A stretch of 64,000 nt of DNA, from assembly GCF_900107965.1 (NCBI RefSeq), contig NZ_FNVU01000021.1:62001-126000 (forward strand), read 5' to 3'. The stretch comes from Actinacidiphila yanglinensis. GTDB taxonomy: Bacteria; Actinomycetota; Actinomycetes; Streptomycetales; Streptomycetaceae. Shown here piece by piece: positions 24,806 to 33,720 of the stretch (the first letter of the stretch is position 1; the number at the start of each line of letters is the position of its first letter). A program made the position numbers and the translations under genes. Under the pieces are notes generated by a model, which did not search any database, had not been told where the DNA came from, and saw only the letters and a list, made by a program, of their open reading frames with translations.

Positions 24806-25651
24806 TCACTCCATCACGGTCAACGGATCGCCGACGTGCAGGGTTCCTGAGGTCTCGGGTACGAGATTCTGGCCGAAAACCAGCCGGGCGCCGAAGTTGC
24901 GGTGCCGGGCGAGGGTGCGCAGCGGCTCCTGGCCGCGCCTGCCGGTGGCCTGGTCCGTGGTGGTGACCACGCAGCGCGCGCAGTCCTTGGGCACCCGGAA
25001 GACGACCTCGCCGATGCGTATCCGCCGCCAGCCGTCCTCGGCCCAGGGCGCGGTGCCGTCGATCACCGCGTTGGGGCGGAACCGGTCCATCGGCAGCGGG
25101 CCCTCGTGCGGCCGATCGCCCCCGGCGATCAGATGGTTGAGGGCGTCCAGCGACGCGGTGGTGGTGACCAGCAGCGGGAAGCCGTCGGCGAAGCTGACGG
25201 TCTCGCCGGGCCCGGCGTAGTCGGGGTCGATCGGCCGGCGCAGTTCCGGCCGGTCCAGGTGGACCAGCCGCACCGGGCTGCCGAGGTGATCGCTGAACCA
25301 CGCGCAGGCCGGCTCGTCCGCGGGCCGCACCTCGACCTGCCCGGAGAAGATCCGGGCGGTCTCCAGCGGTGCGTGCGCCGGCACCGCCACGTCGAGCGGG
25401 TCACGGCCGGGCGCGGTCACGCGCAGCCCGCCGCCGCCGGTCAGCGCGGTGTGCAGCAGTGCCAGCCGCGGGTCCTCGCGTTGCGTGACCGCCTTGCCGG
25501 TGGCGGCGTCGACCAGCATCCAGCGGCGGTCCCCCGCGAGCCCCCACGGCTCCACGACCGCCGTCGGCGTGCTGGTCGCACGCAGCGACTTGACCGGATA
25601 GACGTGCAGCGCGCCGACGGTCGGCAGGGCAGGGAGGATCGATGTCGTCAC
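24806..25651 (-). CDS. MOSC domain protein (molybdenum cofactor sulfurase C-terminal-like)
   Basis: A 281-residue protein with an N-terminal beta-barrel MOSC_N domain (VGALHVYPVKSLRATST, DRRWMLVD) and a C-terminal MOSC domain (FRPNAVIDG, EVVFRVPKDCARCVVTTTDQ with the conserved Cys, then LVFGQNLV). Relatives include mARC/YcbX, which bind molybdenum cofactor and reduce N-hydroxylated compounds; many carry a ferredoxin domain, absent here. GTG 25651 is the first plausible start. It lies 38 bp after the DUF6643 gene on the same strand and may be co-transcribed with it. Confidence 0.88.
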   Translation of the reverse strand: MTTSILPALPTVGALHVYPVKSLRATSTPTAVVEPWGLAGDRRWMLVDAATGKAVTQREDPRLALLHTALTGGGGLRVTAPGRDPLDVAVPAHAPLETARIFSGQVEVRPADEPACAWFSDHLGSPVRLVHLDRPELRRPIDPDYAGPGETVSFADGFPLLVTTTASLDALNHLIAGGDRPHEGPLPMDRFRPNAVIDGTAPWAEDGWRRIRIGEVVFRVPKDCARCVVTTTDQATGRRGQEPLRTLARHRNFGARLVFGQNLVPETSGTLHVGDPLTVME

Positions 25652-25689
25652 TCCGCCATCGTGCCATCGTGCCGGGCGCCGCCCGCAGG

Positions 25690-26307
25690 TCAGCCCTGGT
25701 AGTACCCGCCGCCCTGCTGCGCCGGCGGCACCCCGAGGCCGAGGTTGCGGCGCTGGTAGTTCTCCTCCGGGTGCCCGGCGGGCCCCTGGCGCGGAGCCAT
25801 CGGGCGCGGCGGCGCCGGGCGGGCCGTCTGGTAGCCGTTCGGCGACTGCTGCTGCGGCTGCGCGGGGTAGCCCCCGCCGTTGCCGTTGCCGTTGCCGTAG
25901 CCGTTGGTGTACGCCGGGCGCTGCGCGGCGGCCTGCTGGGGCGTGTACGCCGCGGGCTGCTGCGGGTACCCGGCTGCCGGGTAGCCGTTCTGCATCGGCT
26001 GGGGGTGCTGCTGCCCCATCTGCCCGACCTGTCCCATCTGTCCCACCGGGCTCATCGGCTGGGCCGAAGGGCCGGCCGGCAGGGCGGGGAGGGCGGCGGG
26101 CAGCGCGGGCAGATTCCCGCCGCCGCCAAAGGAGTTGTAGCCGCCGGAGTCGTACGAGGGGTACGGCGCGGGCACGCGGATGGGGGCGATCTGCGGGGTG
26201 CCTCGCTCGGCCACGAGGCTGTCGTAGATCGGGGTGTCCGGGAAGGACGCAGACGAAGGGTAGTAGCTGCCGTAGCCGCCACCGTACGAACCGCGGGGGG
26301 TGGTCAT
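25690..26307 (-). CDS. DUF6643 low-complexity protein
   Basis: A 205-residue protein rich in Pro, Gln, Gly, Tyr and Asn. The conserved part is near the N-terminus (TTPRGSYGGGYGSYYPSSAS, then SFPDTPIYDSLVAERGTPQI). The rest has short repeats: ALPALP, GQMGQVGQMGQ, NGYGNGNGNGG and QPQQQ. This family is found in Streptomycetaceae; no function is known. The composition suggests a disordered, possibly surface- or condensate-forming protein, which is inference only. TAACTT seven bases before ATG 26307 suggests a leaderless start, and the promoter region is clearly more AT-rich than its surroundings. Confidence 0.8.
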   Translation of the reverse strand: MTTPRGSYGGGYGSYYPSSASFPDTPIYDSLVAERGTPQIAPIRVPAPYPSYDSGGYNSFGGGGNLPALPAALPALPAGPSAQPMSPVGQMGQVGQMGQQHPQPMQNGYPAAGYPQQPAAYTPQQAAAQRPAYTNGYGNGNGNGGGYPAQPQQQSPNGYQTARPAPPRPMAPRQGPAGHPEENYQRRNLGLGVPPAQQGGGYYQG

Positions 26308-26672
26308 GAGCCATAAGTTAAGCCCACGATGTGGTCGTTGGGGAGTCCGATTGGATGGTTGTTTTGCGTGCAGTGAGTGACCTCCGTTCCCCAATATGAG
26401 CGAATCCGCGAAAATCGGTCAGCAACTCATGATCTGATCAGGTAAAAGCCGTGCGCCGCCGGGGGTTACCGGCGGTCCGGGTGCGCGGGGCAGGGGAGCG
26501 CGAGGGGCCGCCGATGACGCTGCGCGCAGGGGAGGGTGCGGGGGCCGCGGACCCCGTCACCCCGCCCGCCGGCCGGCGCGGTACGGCCCGGCGTCAGCAC
26601 GGCGGAGAGGGACACCGCCCGCACGATGGACCCCGTACCGGCCGCCGGACCCGGGCCGGCGGCCGATACGGG
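26308..26672. promoter_or_regulatory. Intergenic: AT-richer promoter region for DUF6643 gene, then hairpin of upstream glycosyltransferase gene
   Basis: About 26308-26450 is noticeably lower in GC and holds TAACTT (26315-26320, minus strand), seven bases before the DUF6643 start. The remainder is GC-rich with no credible reading frame. The right end is a terminator hairpin at 26632-26672. Confidence 0.5.
26632..26672 (-). terminator. Hairpin terminator of the glycosyltransferase gene
   Basis: Two perfect stems (CCCGTA/TACGGG and CGGCCGCCGG/CCGGCGGCCG) separated by one mismatch, with a 7-base loop, begin directly after the stop codon at 26673. Confidence 0.75.
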
Positions 26673-27842
26673 TCACACCGACGCGTCCGGCTTCGCGTAC
26701 GTCCGGCCCTTCCACGCCGCGCCCCGCCCGCGGTAGTGCTCGATCGCCGAGTCCACCGTCATCAGCAGGTACAGCGCCGCGGTGTACGGCAGCAGCGGCG
26801 CCAGCGCCCACGGCTGCCCGTAGTACCGCAGCATCGGCAGGTAGGTGCCCGCCATCAGCGCCCACGCCGCCGCGCCCAGAACGCACAGCGGCCACGCCCC
26901 CGCGACCGCCCCGCCGATCGCCGCGACCGGCGGCACCAGGTAGATCAGGGCCAGCCCCAGCACCGTGCCGGCCAGCACCAGCGGGTTGTGCCGCAGCTGG
27001 GCGTACGCGCTGCGCGCCACCATCCGCCACAGCTCGGCCAGGTCCGGGTACGGGCGCACGCTGTCCACCCGCTCGGCCAGGCCCAGCCAGATCCGGCCGC
27101 CCGAGCGCTTCACCGCCCGCGCGAGTGCCACGTCGTCGATCACCGACTGCCGGATCGCGTCCGGGACGTCGGCGGCCTTCGCCGCGGACGCGCGCAGCAG
27201 GACGCAGCCCCCGGCCGCGGCCGCCGTCCGGCCGCGGGGCCGGTTGATCCAGCGGAAGGGGTAGAGCTGCGCGAAGAAGTACACGAACGCGGGGACGATC
27301 AGCCGCTCCCAGCCGGTCTCCACCCGCAGCCGGGCCATCTGCGAGACCATGTCCAGGTCGTTCCCGACCGCGGCCTCCACCAGCGCCCGCAGACTGCCCT
27401 CGCGGTGCGCGATGTCCGCGTCGGTCAGCAGGAAGTACTCCGCGCCCGTCCGCTCCCGGGCCAGCGCCATCCCGTGCCGGACCGCCCACAGCTTGCCCGT
27501 CCACCCCTGGGGCGGCTCGCCCGGCGAGGTCACGGTCAGCGGCAGCGACCCCGGCCGCGCCCCCAACTCCCGTGCCAGCTCGCCCGTCCCGTCGGTGCTC
27601 CCGTCGTCGACGAGGAAGATCTCCGCGCGGCCGGGGTACTCCTGCGCCAGCAGCGAGGCGAGGCTGCGCCCGATCACCTCCGCCTCGTCCCGCGCCGGCA
27701 CCACCACGGCGACGTCCGGCCAGGCGTCCACGGCCTCGCCCCCGCCGGTGCGCGGCAGCCGTACGTCCGTCCGCCAGAACCCCCCCTGGCCCGCCAGCAG
27801 CCACACCCACGCCACCAGTGACACCCCTGCGACCCCAGTCAT
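26673..27842 (-). CDS. Glycosyltransferase family 2, HpnB-like
   Basis: A 389-residue membrane-associated glycosyltransferase. An N-terminal helix (about 1-20) is followed by a GT-A domain with VVVPARDEAEVIGRSLASLL, the DDG motif in FLVDDGSTDGT, a DxD-like YFLLTDADI, and the conserved VIDDVALARAVKRSGGRIWLGL. Three hydrophobic segments lie at the C-terminus (about 275-370). This arrangement matches hopene-associated glycosyltransferase HpnB, but no hopanoid biosynthesis gene is nearby, so the acceptor lipid is open. ATG 27842 follows GGGGGTGA. A terminator hairpin follows the gene. Confidence 0.85.
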   Translation of the reverse strand: MTGVAGVSLVAWVWLLAGQGGFWRTDVRLPRTGGGEAVDAWPDVAVVVPARDEAEVIGRSLASLLAQEYPGRAEIFLVDDGSTDGTGELARELGARPGSLPLTVTSPGEPPQGWTGKLWAVRHGMALARERTGAEYFLLTDADIAHREGSLRALVEAAVGNDLDMVSQMARLRVETGWERLIVPAFVYFFAQLYPFRWINRPRGRTAAAAGGCVLLRASAAKAADVPDAIRQSVIDDVALARAVKRSGGRIWLGLAERVDSVRPYPDLAELWRMVARSAYAQLRHNPLVLAGTVLGLALIYLVPPVAAIGGAVAGAWPLCVLGAAAWALMAGTYLPMLRYYGQPWALAPLLPYTAALYLLMTVDSAIEHYRGRGAAWKGRTYAKPDASV

Positions 27843-27961
27843 CACGCTCACCCCCGCAGTCTGCCCGACACGCTCCCGCCCGCCCCCACCGCCGCCCGCC
27901 ACCGCGCCGACCGGCGTGTTGCGGCCGTGTCGCGGCCGAGGGCGCCCCTCGGGGGACCGCT

Positions 27962-27967
27962 TAGAGT
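27962..27967 (+). promoter_or_regulatory. Leaderless -10 box (TAGAGT)
   Basis: TAGAGT, six bases, then GTG 27974. Confidence 0.55.
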
Positions 27968-27973
27968 GGTGCC

Positions 27974-28729
27974 GTGAAGATCGGGCTGATGGACTCGGGG
28001 ATCGGGCTGCTGGCGGCGGCGGCCGCCGTGCGGCGGCTGCGCCCGGACGCGGACCTGGTGCTCTCGTCGGACCCGGACGGCATGCCGTGGGGCCCGAGAT
28101 CGGCCGAGGACGTGACGCGCCGAGCGCTGGAGTGCACCCGCGCCGCCGCCGCGCACGGGCTGGACGGGCTGATCGTGGCGTGCAACACCGCGTCGGTGCA
28201 CGCGCTGCCGGCGCTTCGGGCCGCGTTCGAGCCGGGGCTGCCGATCGTGGGCACCGTACCGGCGATCAAGCCCGCCGCCGCGGCCCACCGCAAGGTGGCG
28301 ATCTGGGCCACCCCGGCGACGACCGGCAGCAGCTACCAGCGCGGCCTGATCGCCGAGTTCGGCAACGGCGCCGGGATCACGGAGGTCGCCTGCCCCGGGC
28401 TGGCCGACGCGGTGCAGCACGCCGACCCGGACGCCATCGCCGCCGCGATCGCCGTCGCCGCGACCCGCACGCCGGCGGATGTCAGTGCCGTCGTCCTGGG
28501 ATGCACCCATTACGAACTCGTCGTCGACCGCATCTCCGCCGCCGTACCCGGCGCCGAACTCCTCTGCTCCGCCGACGCCGTGGCCGCGCAGGCCCTGCGC
28601 AGGGTGCCCGCGACCCCGGGTGGCGGCACCCTCGCGGTCCTCCTCAGCGGCCGGTCCGAGTCCCTTCCGGCCGCCGCCCTCGCCTACCCGGAGGGCGCGG
28701 GCCTCGCCGTGACACCCGCCACGGCTTGA
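27974..28729 (+). CDS. Aspartate/glutamate racemase family protein
   Basis: A 251-residue enzyme of the MurI-type racemase fold. The N-terminal GLMDSGIGLLAA matches the GxxDSGxGG motif with the final Gly replaced by Leu. The first catalytic cysteine is in IVACNTASVHALP (about residue 72), and the second is in VVLGCTHYELVV (about residue 178). Both cysteines are present, so racemisation is plausible. Classical glutamate racemase in Streptomyces lies elsewhere and is slightly longer, so this may be a paralogue. The start GTG has TAGAGT six bases upstream. The gene stands 45 bp ahead of a small membrane-protein gene that has its own promoter box. Confidence 0.82.
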   Translation: MKIGLMDSGIGLLAAAAAVRRLRPDADLVLSSDPDGMPWGPRSAEDVTRRALECTRAAAAHGLDGLIVACNTASVHALPALRAAFEPGLPIVGTVPAIKPAAAAHRKVAIWATPATTGSSYQRGLIAEFGNGAGITEVACPGLADAVQHADPDAIAAAIAVAATRTPADVSAVVLGCTHYELVVDRISAAVPGAELLCSADAVAAQALRRVPATPGGGTLAVLLSGRSESLPAAALAYPEGAGLAVTPATA

Positions 28730-28762
28730 TGCCGGTACGGTGCCACGGGCTCCGCGGATGAG

Positions 28763-28768
28763 TACGCT
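28763..28768 (+). promoter_or_regulatory. Leaderless -10 box (TACGCT)
   Basis: TACGCT, six bases, then ATG 28775. Confidence 0.55.
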
Positions 28769-28774
28769 GCCACC

Positions 28775-29338
28775 ATGACGCACGCCCCCCGGCCGGAGGC
28801 CGGCGCGTCCCAGGTGTGGACGGGCCGGGCCAGCAACCGTATGCAGTGGGTACTCGCTGCCGTGGGCGCCGCCTGCCTGGCGCTCGGCATCTCGCTCGCG
28901 GTGGAGGGCCCCGGTCCCGCCGTGAGCCTGGCCCCGCTGGTGATGTCCGTGGTCGGGTGCCTCGCGGTCGGGCTGCTCGTGCTGTTCGGCACCGTGGCCT
29001 TCACGCATGTGCACGTGCGCGTCGACCGCGAGGCGGTCCAGGTGCGCTGCGGCCACATCGGGGTGCCCCGCCGCCGGATCCCCATGGAGGAGGTCAGCGG
29101 CGCCCGCCTGGCCCCGTTGATCAGCCCGCGCTCCTGGGGCGGCTGGGGCTACCGCTGGCTGCCGGAGAAGGGTACGGCCGTCGTGGTGCGCCGCGGCCCC
29201 GGCATCGTCATCGACCTCGGCGGCGGCCGGTGGTTCACGGTCACCGTCGACGACGCGGAGGGCGCCGTGCGCACCATCCGCGAACTGCTCGGCCTCAAGG
29301 CGGCACCGCGCGACCAGAACGGCCCCGGCCCGCGCTGA
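28775..29338 (+). CDS. Two-helix membrane protein with PH-like C-terminal domain
   Basis: A 187-residue protein of unknown function. Two adjacent hydrophobic helices (about 24-45 and 50-72) form a hairpin. The remainder is a beta-rich domain (VHVRVDREAVQVRCG, RRIPMEEVSGARLAPL, GWGYRWLPEKGTAVVVRRGP, then WFTVTVDDAEGA), similar in layout to bacterial PH-like membrane proteins. The GWGYR motif is common to a family of actinobacterial hypothetical proteins. The stop codon lies inside a hairpin shared with the convergent gene. Confidence 0.75.
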   Translation: MTHAPRPEAGASQVWTGRASNRMQWVLAAVGAACLALGISLAVEGPGPAVSLAPLVMSVVGCLAVGLLVLFGTVAFTHVHVRVDREAVQVRCGHIGVPRRRIPMEEVSGARLAPLISPRSWGGWGYRWLPEKGTAVVVRRGPGIVIDLGGGRWFTVTVDDAEGAVRTIRELLGLKAAPRDQNGPGPR

Positions 29339-29362
29339 CCGCCGGCTCTGCGGCCGGTCAGC
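29334..29362. terminator. Hairpin spanning both stop codons of convergent genes
   Basis: GCTGACCG / CGGTCAGC, extended by CCG/CGG inside, contains the stop of the plus-strand gene (29336-29338) and of the minus-strand gene (29358-29360). Confidence 0.6.
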
Positions 29363-30695
29363 GGCCCGACCCCTGCCCGGCGCGTTGGTGCGGCGCGGGA
29401 GCAGGCACCTGCGCCGGAAGAGGACGCGACGTGACCAGTCCCGCCAGCAGCCCCGCGGCAGCCGTGACCGCCGTGTAGCTGAGCACGTGGTCGACGGTGG
29501 CCAGCAGCCCGAGCCCGGTCAGGGCCGCGCCCGCGGTCAGTACCGCCGGCGTCGAGCGCGGGGAGCGCCACAGCGCGCACAGCGTCCACACGTACGCGCC
29601 GCCGAGCAGCGCCACGCCCGGCGCGCCCTGCTCCGCCGCGAGCTGGAAGGGCGCGGACTGCGGGGTCTCGGCGGTGGGGGTGTCGGTGGGCAGCGGGGGG
29701 CCCTCCTCGGAGAAGCGGTCCGGGCCCACCCCGCGCAGCGGATGGCGTTCGGCGAGGTCCAGAGCCTGGTGCCAGAGCGCGACCCGCGGCTGGGTGAGCT
29801 GCCCGGTCAGGGACTCCGACAGCCCGCCGGGGAGGCTGTCGGCCGCGACCGCGTAGCTCCCGCCGACCGCCAGCGCCGCCGCCAGCGCGAAACCGAGCAG
29901 CCCGAGCAGCCGGTGCGGCATGCGCCCGGCGGCCAGCGAGCACAGCACGACCGCCACCCCCGCGGCGAAGGCTGCCGCCGAGCCGAGGGCCAGAGCGGTC
30001 ACCGCGGCCGCCGTCGCCAGCAGCCGCAGCAGTGCCCGCCACACCGCGGGCGGGAGGCCCCACACCGCCCGGGTCACGCCCCACGCCGCGCAGCACGCCG
30101 CACCGGCGGCAAGGACGAGCAGCGCGGCGTCCGCGTTCGGGTAGCCCAGCGGTGGTGCGGCCCTGACGCCCGACAGCCGGTGCCCCGGGCCCAGCACCAG
30201 CGCCAGGACCGTCACCGCGCCTGCCGCGAGGGTCACCGTGGGCAGCAGCGCGCCCAGGATCCGCCCCGCCGCGTACCCGGCGGTGATCGCCAGCAGCGCC
30301 AGCATCATCCCCTCGGGCCTGGCCTCGCGCCCCGCGGCGCAGACCATCACCCACACCGCGCAGCAGGCCAGCACCACCATCCCGGCCACGTCCACCGCAC
30401 CGCCGCCGGACGGCGGTCGCGACGGCGGCGCGGACCGCTCGCCGTCGACGCTTCCGTCCGCACCGCCGGGACCCGCGAGATCCCAGCCGCCGGGACCCCC
30501 GAGATCCGCAGCTGCGAGGCCCACGCTGCCCAGACGCACGCTGCGCGGACCCGCGTCCCGCCGCCCCGCGCCGTCCGTACCACCGTCGTCGGGTCCGTCG
30601 CGCCCGTCGTCCCCGTCGCCGCCCGGCGTACCGCCCCCTGCCGCCGCGCGGGCGGTTCGCGCCGCTTCGGGCGCGCCGCCGGCCGTCGTGTCCAT
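29358..30695 (-). CDS. O-antigen ligase-like polytopic membrane protein
   Basis: A 445-residue protein. The first 100 residues are Gly/Asp/Arg-rich and likely disordered in the cytosol. About ten hydrophobic helices follow. The large loop near residues 310-360 has LWHQALDLAERHPLRGVGPD and a following APFQLAAEQGAPG, the hallmark of the Wzy_C/O-antigen ligase family (H-P-L-x-G-V-G). Such proteins polymerise or ligate sugar chains on the outer face of the membrane. No polysaccharide cluster is next to it, so the glycan is unknown. Confidence 0.78.
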   Translation of the reverse strand: MDTTAGGAPEAARTARAAAGGGTPGGDGDDGRDGPDDGGTDGAGRRDAGPRSVRLGSVGLAAADLGGPGGWDLAGPGGADGSVDGERSAPPSRPPSGGGAVDVAGMVVLACCAVWVMVCAAGREARPEGMMLALLAITAGYAAGRILGALLPTVTLAAGAVTVLALVLGPGHRLSGVRAAPPLGYPNADAALLVLAAGAACCAAWGVTRAVWGLPPAVWRALLRLLATAAAVTALALGSAAAFAAGVAVVLCSLAAGRMPHRLLGLLGFALAAALAVGGSYAVAADSLPGGLSESLTGQLTQPRVALWHQALDLAERHPLRGVGPDRFSEEGPPLPTDTPTAETPQSAPFQLAAEQGAPGVALLGGAYVWTLCALWRSPRSTPAVLTAGAALTGLGLLATVDHVLSYTAVTAAAGLLAGLVTSRPLPAQVPAPAPHQRAGQGSGR

Positions 30696-30876
30696 GCCCC
30701 GGTACCCCCTGCCGCCACCCCGGACACGACGGGGTGCCGCCGGGCCCGCGTTCCCCGCGTGGGCGCTGCTGTTCGGATCACGGTAACCGCTGGCGGCCGC
30801 CCTGGGGATACGTCACACAGGAAGCCGTTCCAGCTTGTGAAGTCTGGTGCTGATGTGGCGTTCACCTTTCTTCTCG

Positions 30877-30882
30877 TAGGCT
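30877..30882 (+). promoter_or_regulatory. Leaderless -10 box (TAGGCT)
   Basis: TAGGCT, six bases, then ATG 30889. Confidence 0.55.
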
Positions 30883-30888
30883 CGGGGC

Positions 30889-31398
30889 ATGGCGACTCCC
30901 AAGTTCATCCAGGACATCCGCGCGAAGGCCGGCGACACCCTGCTCCTGATGCCCGGTGTGGTCATGGTGGTCTTCGACGACCGCGGCCGGGTGCTCCTCA
31001 ACCGCCGCACGGACACCGGGCGGTGGGCACTGATCAGCGGCATCCCCGACCCGGGTGAGCAGCCGGCCGAGGCGGCCGTGCGGGAGATCCACGAGGAGAC
31101 CGGGGTGTCCGCGGTGGTGCAGCGGGTGCTCAGCGTCTTCACCAACGAGCCCGTGACCTACGACAACGGCGACCACGCGCAGTACATCGACATCGTGCTG
31201 CGCTGCCGGGCGCTCGGCGGCGAGGCCCGGGTCAACGACGACGAGTCGCTGGACGTGCGCTGGTTCGCCCTGGACGAGCTGCCGCCGCTCGGGCCGATCG
31301 CCCGCGGCCGGATCGAGTCGGCACTGCGGGACGACCCGACGTGGTTCGCGCCCGCGACCCCGCCCGGCCTCGGCGACGAGGGCTACCAGGCGCCGTAG
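30889..31398 (+). CDS. Nudix hydrolase
   Basis: A 169-residue cytosolic hydrolase of nucleoside-diphosphate-linked compounds. The Nudix box is complete (Gly51 to Val73: Glu57, Arg65, Glu66, Glu69, Glu70). A short N-terminal helix (MATPKFIQDIRAKAG) and the DHAQYIDIVLRCRALGG strand pair match Nudix proteins active on ADP-sugars or oxidised nucleotides, but specificity cannot be assigned. TAGGCT six bases upstream of the ATG indicates a leaderless mRNA. It is 110 bp upstream of an MFS exporter that has its own ribosome site. Confidence 0.9.
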   Translation: MATPKFIQDIRAKAGDTLLLMPGVVMVVFDDRGRVLLNRRTDTGRWALISGIPDPGEQPAEAAVREIHEETGVSAVVQRVLSVFTNEPVTYDNGDHAQYIDIVLRCRALGGEARVNDDESLDVRWFALDELPPLGPIARGRIESALRDDPTWFAPATPPGLGDEGYQAP

Positions 31399-31507
31399 CC
31401 TCCGCACCTGACCCAGCACCTGCACCGGCCCCCCGCTCCGCACGTGTCACACCTTCCCGCGCTTCGCCCTCTCAGGGGCATCGGAACGCGGCAAGGAGGA
31501 GACGAAC

Positions 31508-33181
31508 GTGAACAAGTTGCGGGGCAACCCGTGGGCGATCCTGATGGTGCTGTCCATCGGGTTCTTCATGACCCTGCTCGACCTGACGATCGTGAACATC
31601 GCGATCCCGGACATGGTGGACCACCTGGGCGCCTCGCTCGACCAGATCCTGTGGATCACCAACGCCTACACCCTGGCGCTGGCGGTGCTGATGATCACCG
31701 CGGGGCGGCTCGGCGACCTGCGCGGCAAGAAGAACCTCTTCATCTACGGGGTGGCGCTCTTCACGCTCGCCAGCCTCGCCTGCGGGCTCTCGCAGAACCC
31801 GACCGAGCTGATCACGTTCCGCGCCGTGCAGGGCCTCGGCGCGGCGATGCTGCTGCCGCAGACCCTGTCGCTGGTGGTGGACGTCTTCCCGGCCGGGAAG
31901 CGGGGGGCGGCGCTCGGCATCTGGGGCGTGGTCGCGGGCGTGTCCGGCGCCGCGGGTCCCTCGGTCGGCGGGCTGCTGGTCACCCGGCTGGACTGGCGGT
32001 GGATCTTCTTCGTGAACGTGCCGCTGGGCGTTCTCGCCGTGGTGGGGGCGATCGTGCTGGTCCCGGCGCCCAGGCGTACTGTCGCGCACCGTTTCGACGC
32101 GACCGGGGTGCTGCTGTCCACGGTCGCGCTGTTCCTGCTCTCCTTCGGCCTGATCGAGGGTCAGAAGTACGCGTGGAACGGCTGGATCTGGGCCATGATC
32201 GGCGGCTCCGCCGCGGTCGGCGCGGTCTTCCTGCTGCACCAGCGCGGCCGTCAGGCCGGGGAGCCGCTGGTGCCGTTCTCGCTCTTCGCGGACCGCAACT
32301 TCAGCCTGATGAACGTGGTCGGCATCGCCATCTCCTTCGGCCTGGTCGGCCTGTTCCTGCCGATCACCGTCTACCTCCAGTCCGTGCTGGGCTTCAGCGC
32401 CCTGAAGGCCGGCGTGGTGCTGATCGCGCTGTCGATCGGGACGTTCGCGACGGCGGGCCCGGCCAGCGTGCTCACCGCCCGGCTCGGCGGCAGGTGGATC
32501 CTGTTCACCGGTCTGGTGCTGTTCGGCGGCGGCCTGGTGTGGATCGCCGCGGTGGCGAAGGTCGGCGGGGGCTGGCTGCCCGTGGCGGTGCCGCTGGTCG
32601 TCATGGGCATGGGCGCGGGCTGCACCTTCACCCCGATGGCGAACGAGGTGATGCGCAACGTGCCGCCCCGGCTCACCGGTGCCGCGTCGGGCGTCAACAA
32701 CGCGCTGCGGCAGGTCGGTTCGGTGCTGGGGGCGGCGGTCATCGGCGCGGTGCTGCAGGGCCGGCTCGCCTCCTCGCTCGAGGACCAGGCGCATCGGAGG
32801 GCCGGTGCGGTGCCGCCCGCCTTCCGCGACCGCTTCGAGCAGGGCTTCGACCAGGCGGGCAAGCACCTCGACGTGGCCGGCGGCTCCTCCGGGACGAAGC
32901 TTCCGGCCGGCGTCCCGGCCGCCCAGGCGCACCGCCTCCAGGAGACGGCCGACGCGGTCTTCGGGCACGCCTTCATCGACGCGATGCGGCCGACGTTGCT
33001 GGTGGCGGCCGGCGTGCTGGCGCTGGGCGCGCTCTCCTGCCTGTTCGTGCGGAGGTTCGAGGGGGAGTCGGCGAACCCGCACGGCGTGCCGCTGAGCCAG
33101 GAGGAGGTCGAGGCGGCGGAGGCGGACGGGGCGGGCGCGGCGGCGGACGGGGCGGCGGCGGCAGCGCCCGCGCAGGGCTGA
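31508..33181 (+). CDS. MFS transporter, DHA2 (14-helix drug:H+ antiporter) type
   Basis: A 557-residue exporter with about 14 transmembrane helices. Helix 1 contains the DHA2 signature LDLTIVNIAIPDM, and the loop after helix 2 reads GRLGDLRGKKNLFIYG. Motif C-like VAGVSGAAGPSVGGLL lies in helix 5, followed by LDWRWIFFVNVPLG. A long external loop (about residues 425-490) precedes the last helix, and the protein ends in an acidic, Ala-rich tail. Relatives expel antibiotics and dyes. AAGGAGGAGA lies upstream of ATG 31508. No regulator gene is adjacent. The gene ends at a perfect hairpin. Confidence 0.92.
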   Translation: MNKLRGNPWAILMVLSIGFFMTLLDLTIVNIAIPDMVDHLGASLDQILWITNAYTLALAVLMITAGRLGDLRGKKNLFIYGVALFTLASLACGLSQNPTELITFRAVQGLGAAMLLPQTLSLVVDVFPAGKRGAALGIWGVVAGVSGAAGPSVGGLLVTRLDWRWIFFVNVPLGVLAVVGAIVLVPAPRRTVAHRFDATGVLLSTVALFLLSFGLIEGQKYAWNGWIWAMIGGSAAVGAVFLLHQRGRQAGEPLVPFSLFADRNFSLMNVVGIAISFGLVGLFLPITVYLQSVLGFSALKAGVVLIALSIGTFATAGPASVLTARLGGRWILFTGLVLFGGGLVWIAAVAKVGGGWLPVAVPLVVMGMGAGCTFTPMANEVMRNVPPRLTGAASGVNNALRQVGSVLGAAVIGAVLQGRLASSLEDQAHRRAGAVPPAFRDRFEQGFDQAGKHLDVAGGSSGTKLPAGVPAAQAHRLQETADAVFGHAFIDAMRPTLLVAAGVLALGALSCLFVRRFEGESANPHGVPLSQEEVEAAEADGAGAAADGAAAAAPAQG

Positions 33182-33187
33182 CATCGG

Positions 33188-33217
33188 GCGCGCGCCGGTG
33201 CCGCTGCCGGCGCGCGC
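33188..33217 (+). terminator. Hairpin terminator after DHA2 exporter
   Basis: GCGCGCGCCGG / CCGGCGCGCGC, an 11-bp perfect stem with an 8-base loop, starts 7 bases after the stop codon. Confidence 0.75.
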
Positions 33218-33363
33218 ACGGCAGGGCGGGGTGACTGCTGACGGACCGTCGGATCGTTCGCGGATCCGCCCCGAACAGCCGTCTGGCCAGGGCTCTTTGT
33301 CAGTGCTTGGCGGTAAAATCGAGAGTGTTCGAGAGGGTTGGCCGACGCCTCAGGAGGAAGCCG

Positions 33364-33651
33364 ATGGCCGCTGCCGTACTGCCCCTGAAAACACGCCGAA
33401 ACGCATCCGTGCCCGTGGTCGCACTGCCGAAGAAGCCGCTGCCCGCGGGGTTGCCCCGCGAGTGGTACGTCTCCCACAACCGCCGCCTGAAGAGCATGCG
33501 GCTGACCATCGCCCTGCTCGACTCGGGGTGCTACGAGCCGGCCCAGGCCGGGAACGGACGGATCCGCCGCACCGCCGAGCGGATAGGGGTGCACCCGCCG
33601 TCCGACCTCACCTGCCGGATGGTCCGCAACCTGCTGCGAGGGTGCCCCTGA
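33364..33651 (+). CDS. Small basic protein of unknown function
   Basis: A 95-residue, strongly basic protein I do not recognise as a named family. Its middle (PREWYVSHNRRLKSMRLTIA) and end (RIRRTAERIGVHPPSDLTCR) are amphipathic and Arg-rich, which could suit nucleic-acid binding. The start is well supported: GGAGGAAG lies 3-10 bases before ATG 33364. The promoter region carries a short direct repeat, TCGAGAG, at about 33319 and 33330. It ends before a strong bidirectional hairpin. Confidence 0.75.
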   Translation: MAAAVLPLKTRRNASVPVVALPKKPLPAGLPREWYVSHNRRLKSMRLTIALLDSGCYEPAQAGNGRIRRTAERIGVHPPSDLTCRMVRNLLRGCP

Positions 33652-33677
33652 GCCCTGAGCCTGAGCACCGCGTGCCT

Positions 33678-33712
33678 GTCCCTCGCGCCCTTCTCCCGGG
33701 GGCGCGAGGGAC
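33678..33712. terminator. Bidirectional hairpin terminator
   Basis: GTCCCTCGCGCCC / GGGCGCGAGGGAC, a 13-bp perfect stem with a 9-base loop, between convergent genes ending at 33651 and 33721. Confidence 0.8.
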
Positions 33713-33720
33713 GGGGCCGC

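Noticed and set aside
29385..31058. 557-residue plus-strand frame
   Set aside because: Antisense of the O-antigen-ligase-like gene; extends in the wrong frame over the Nudix gene.
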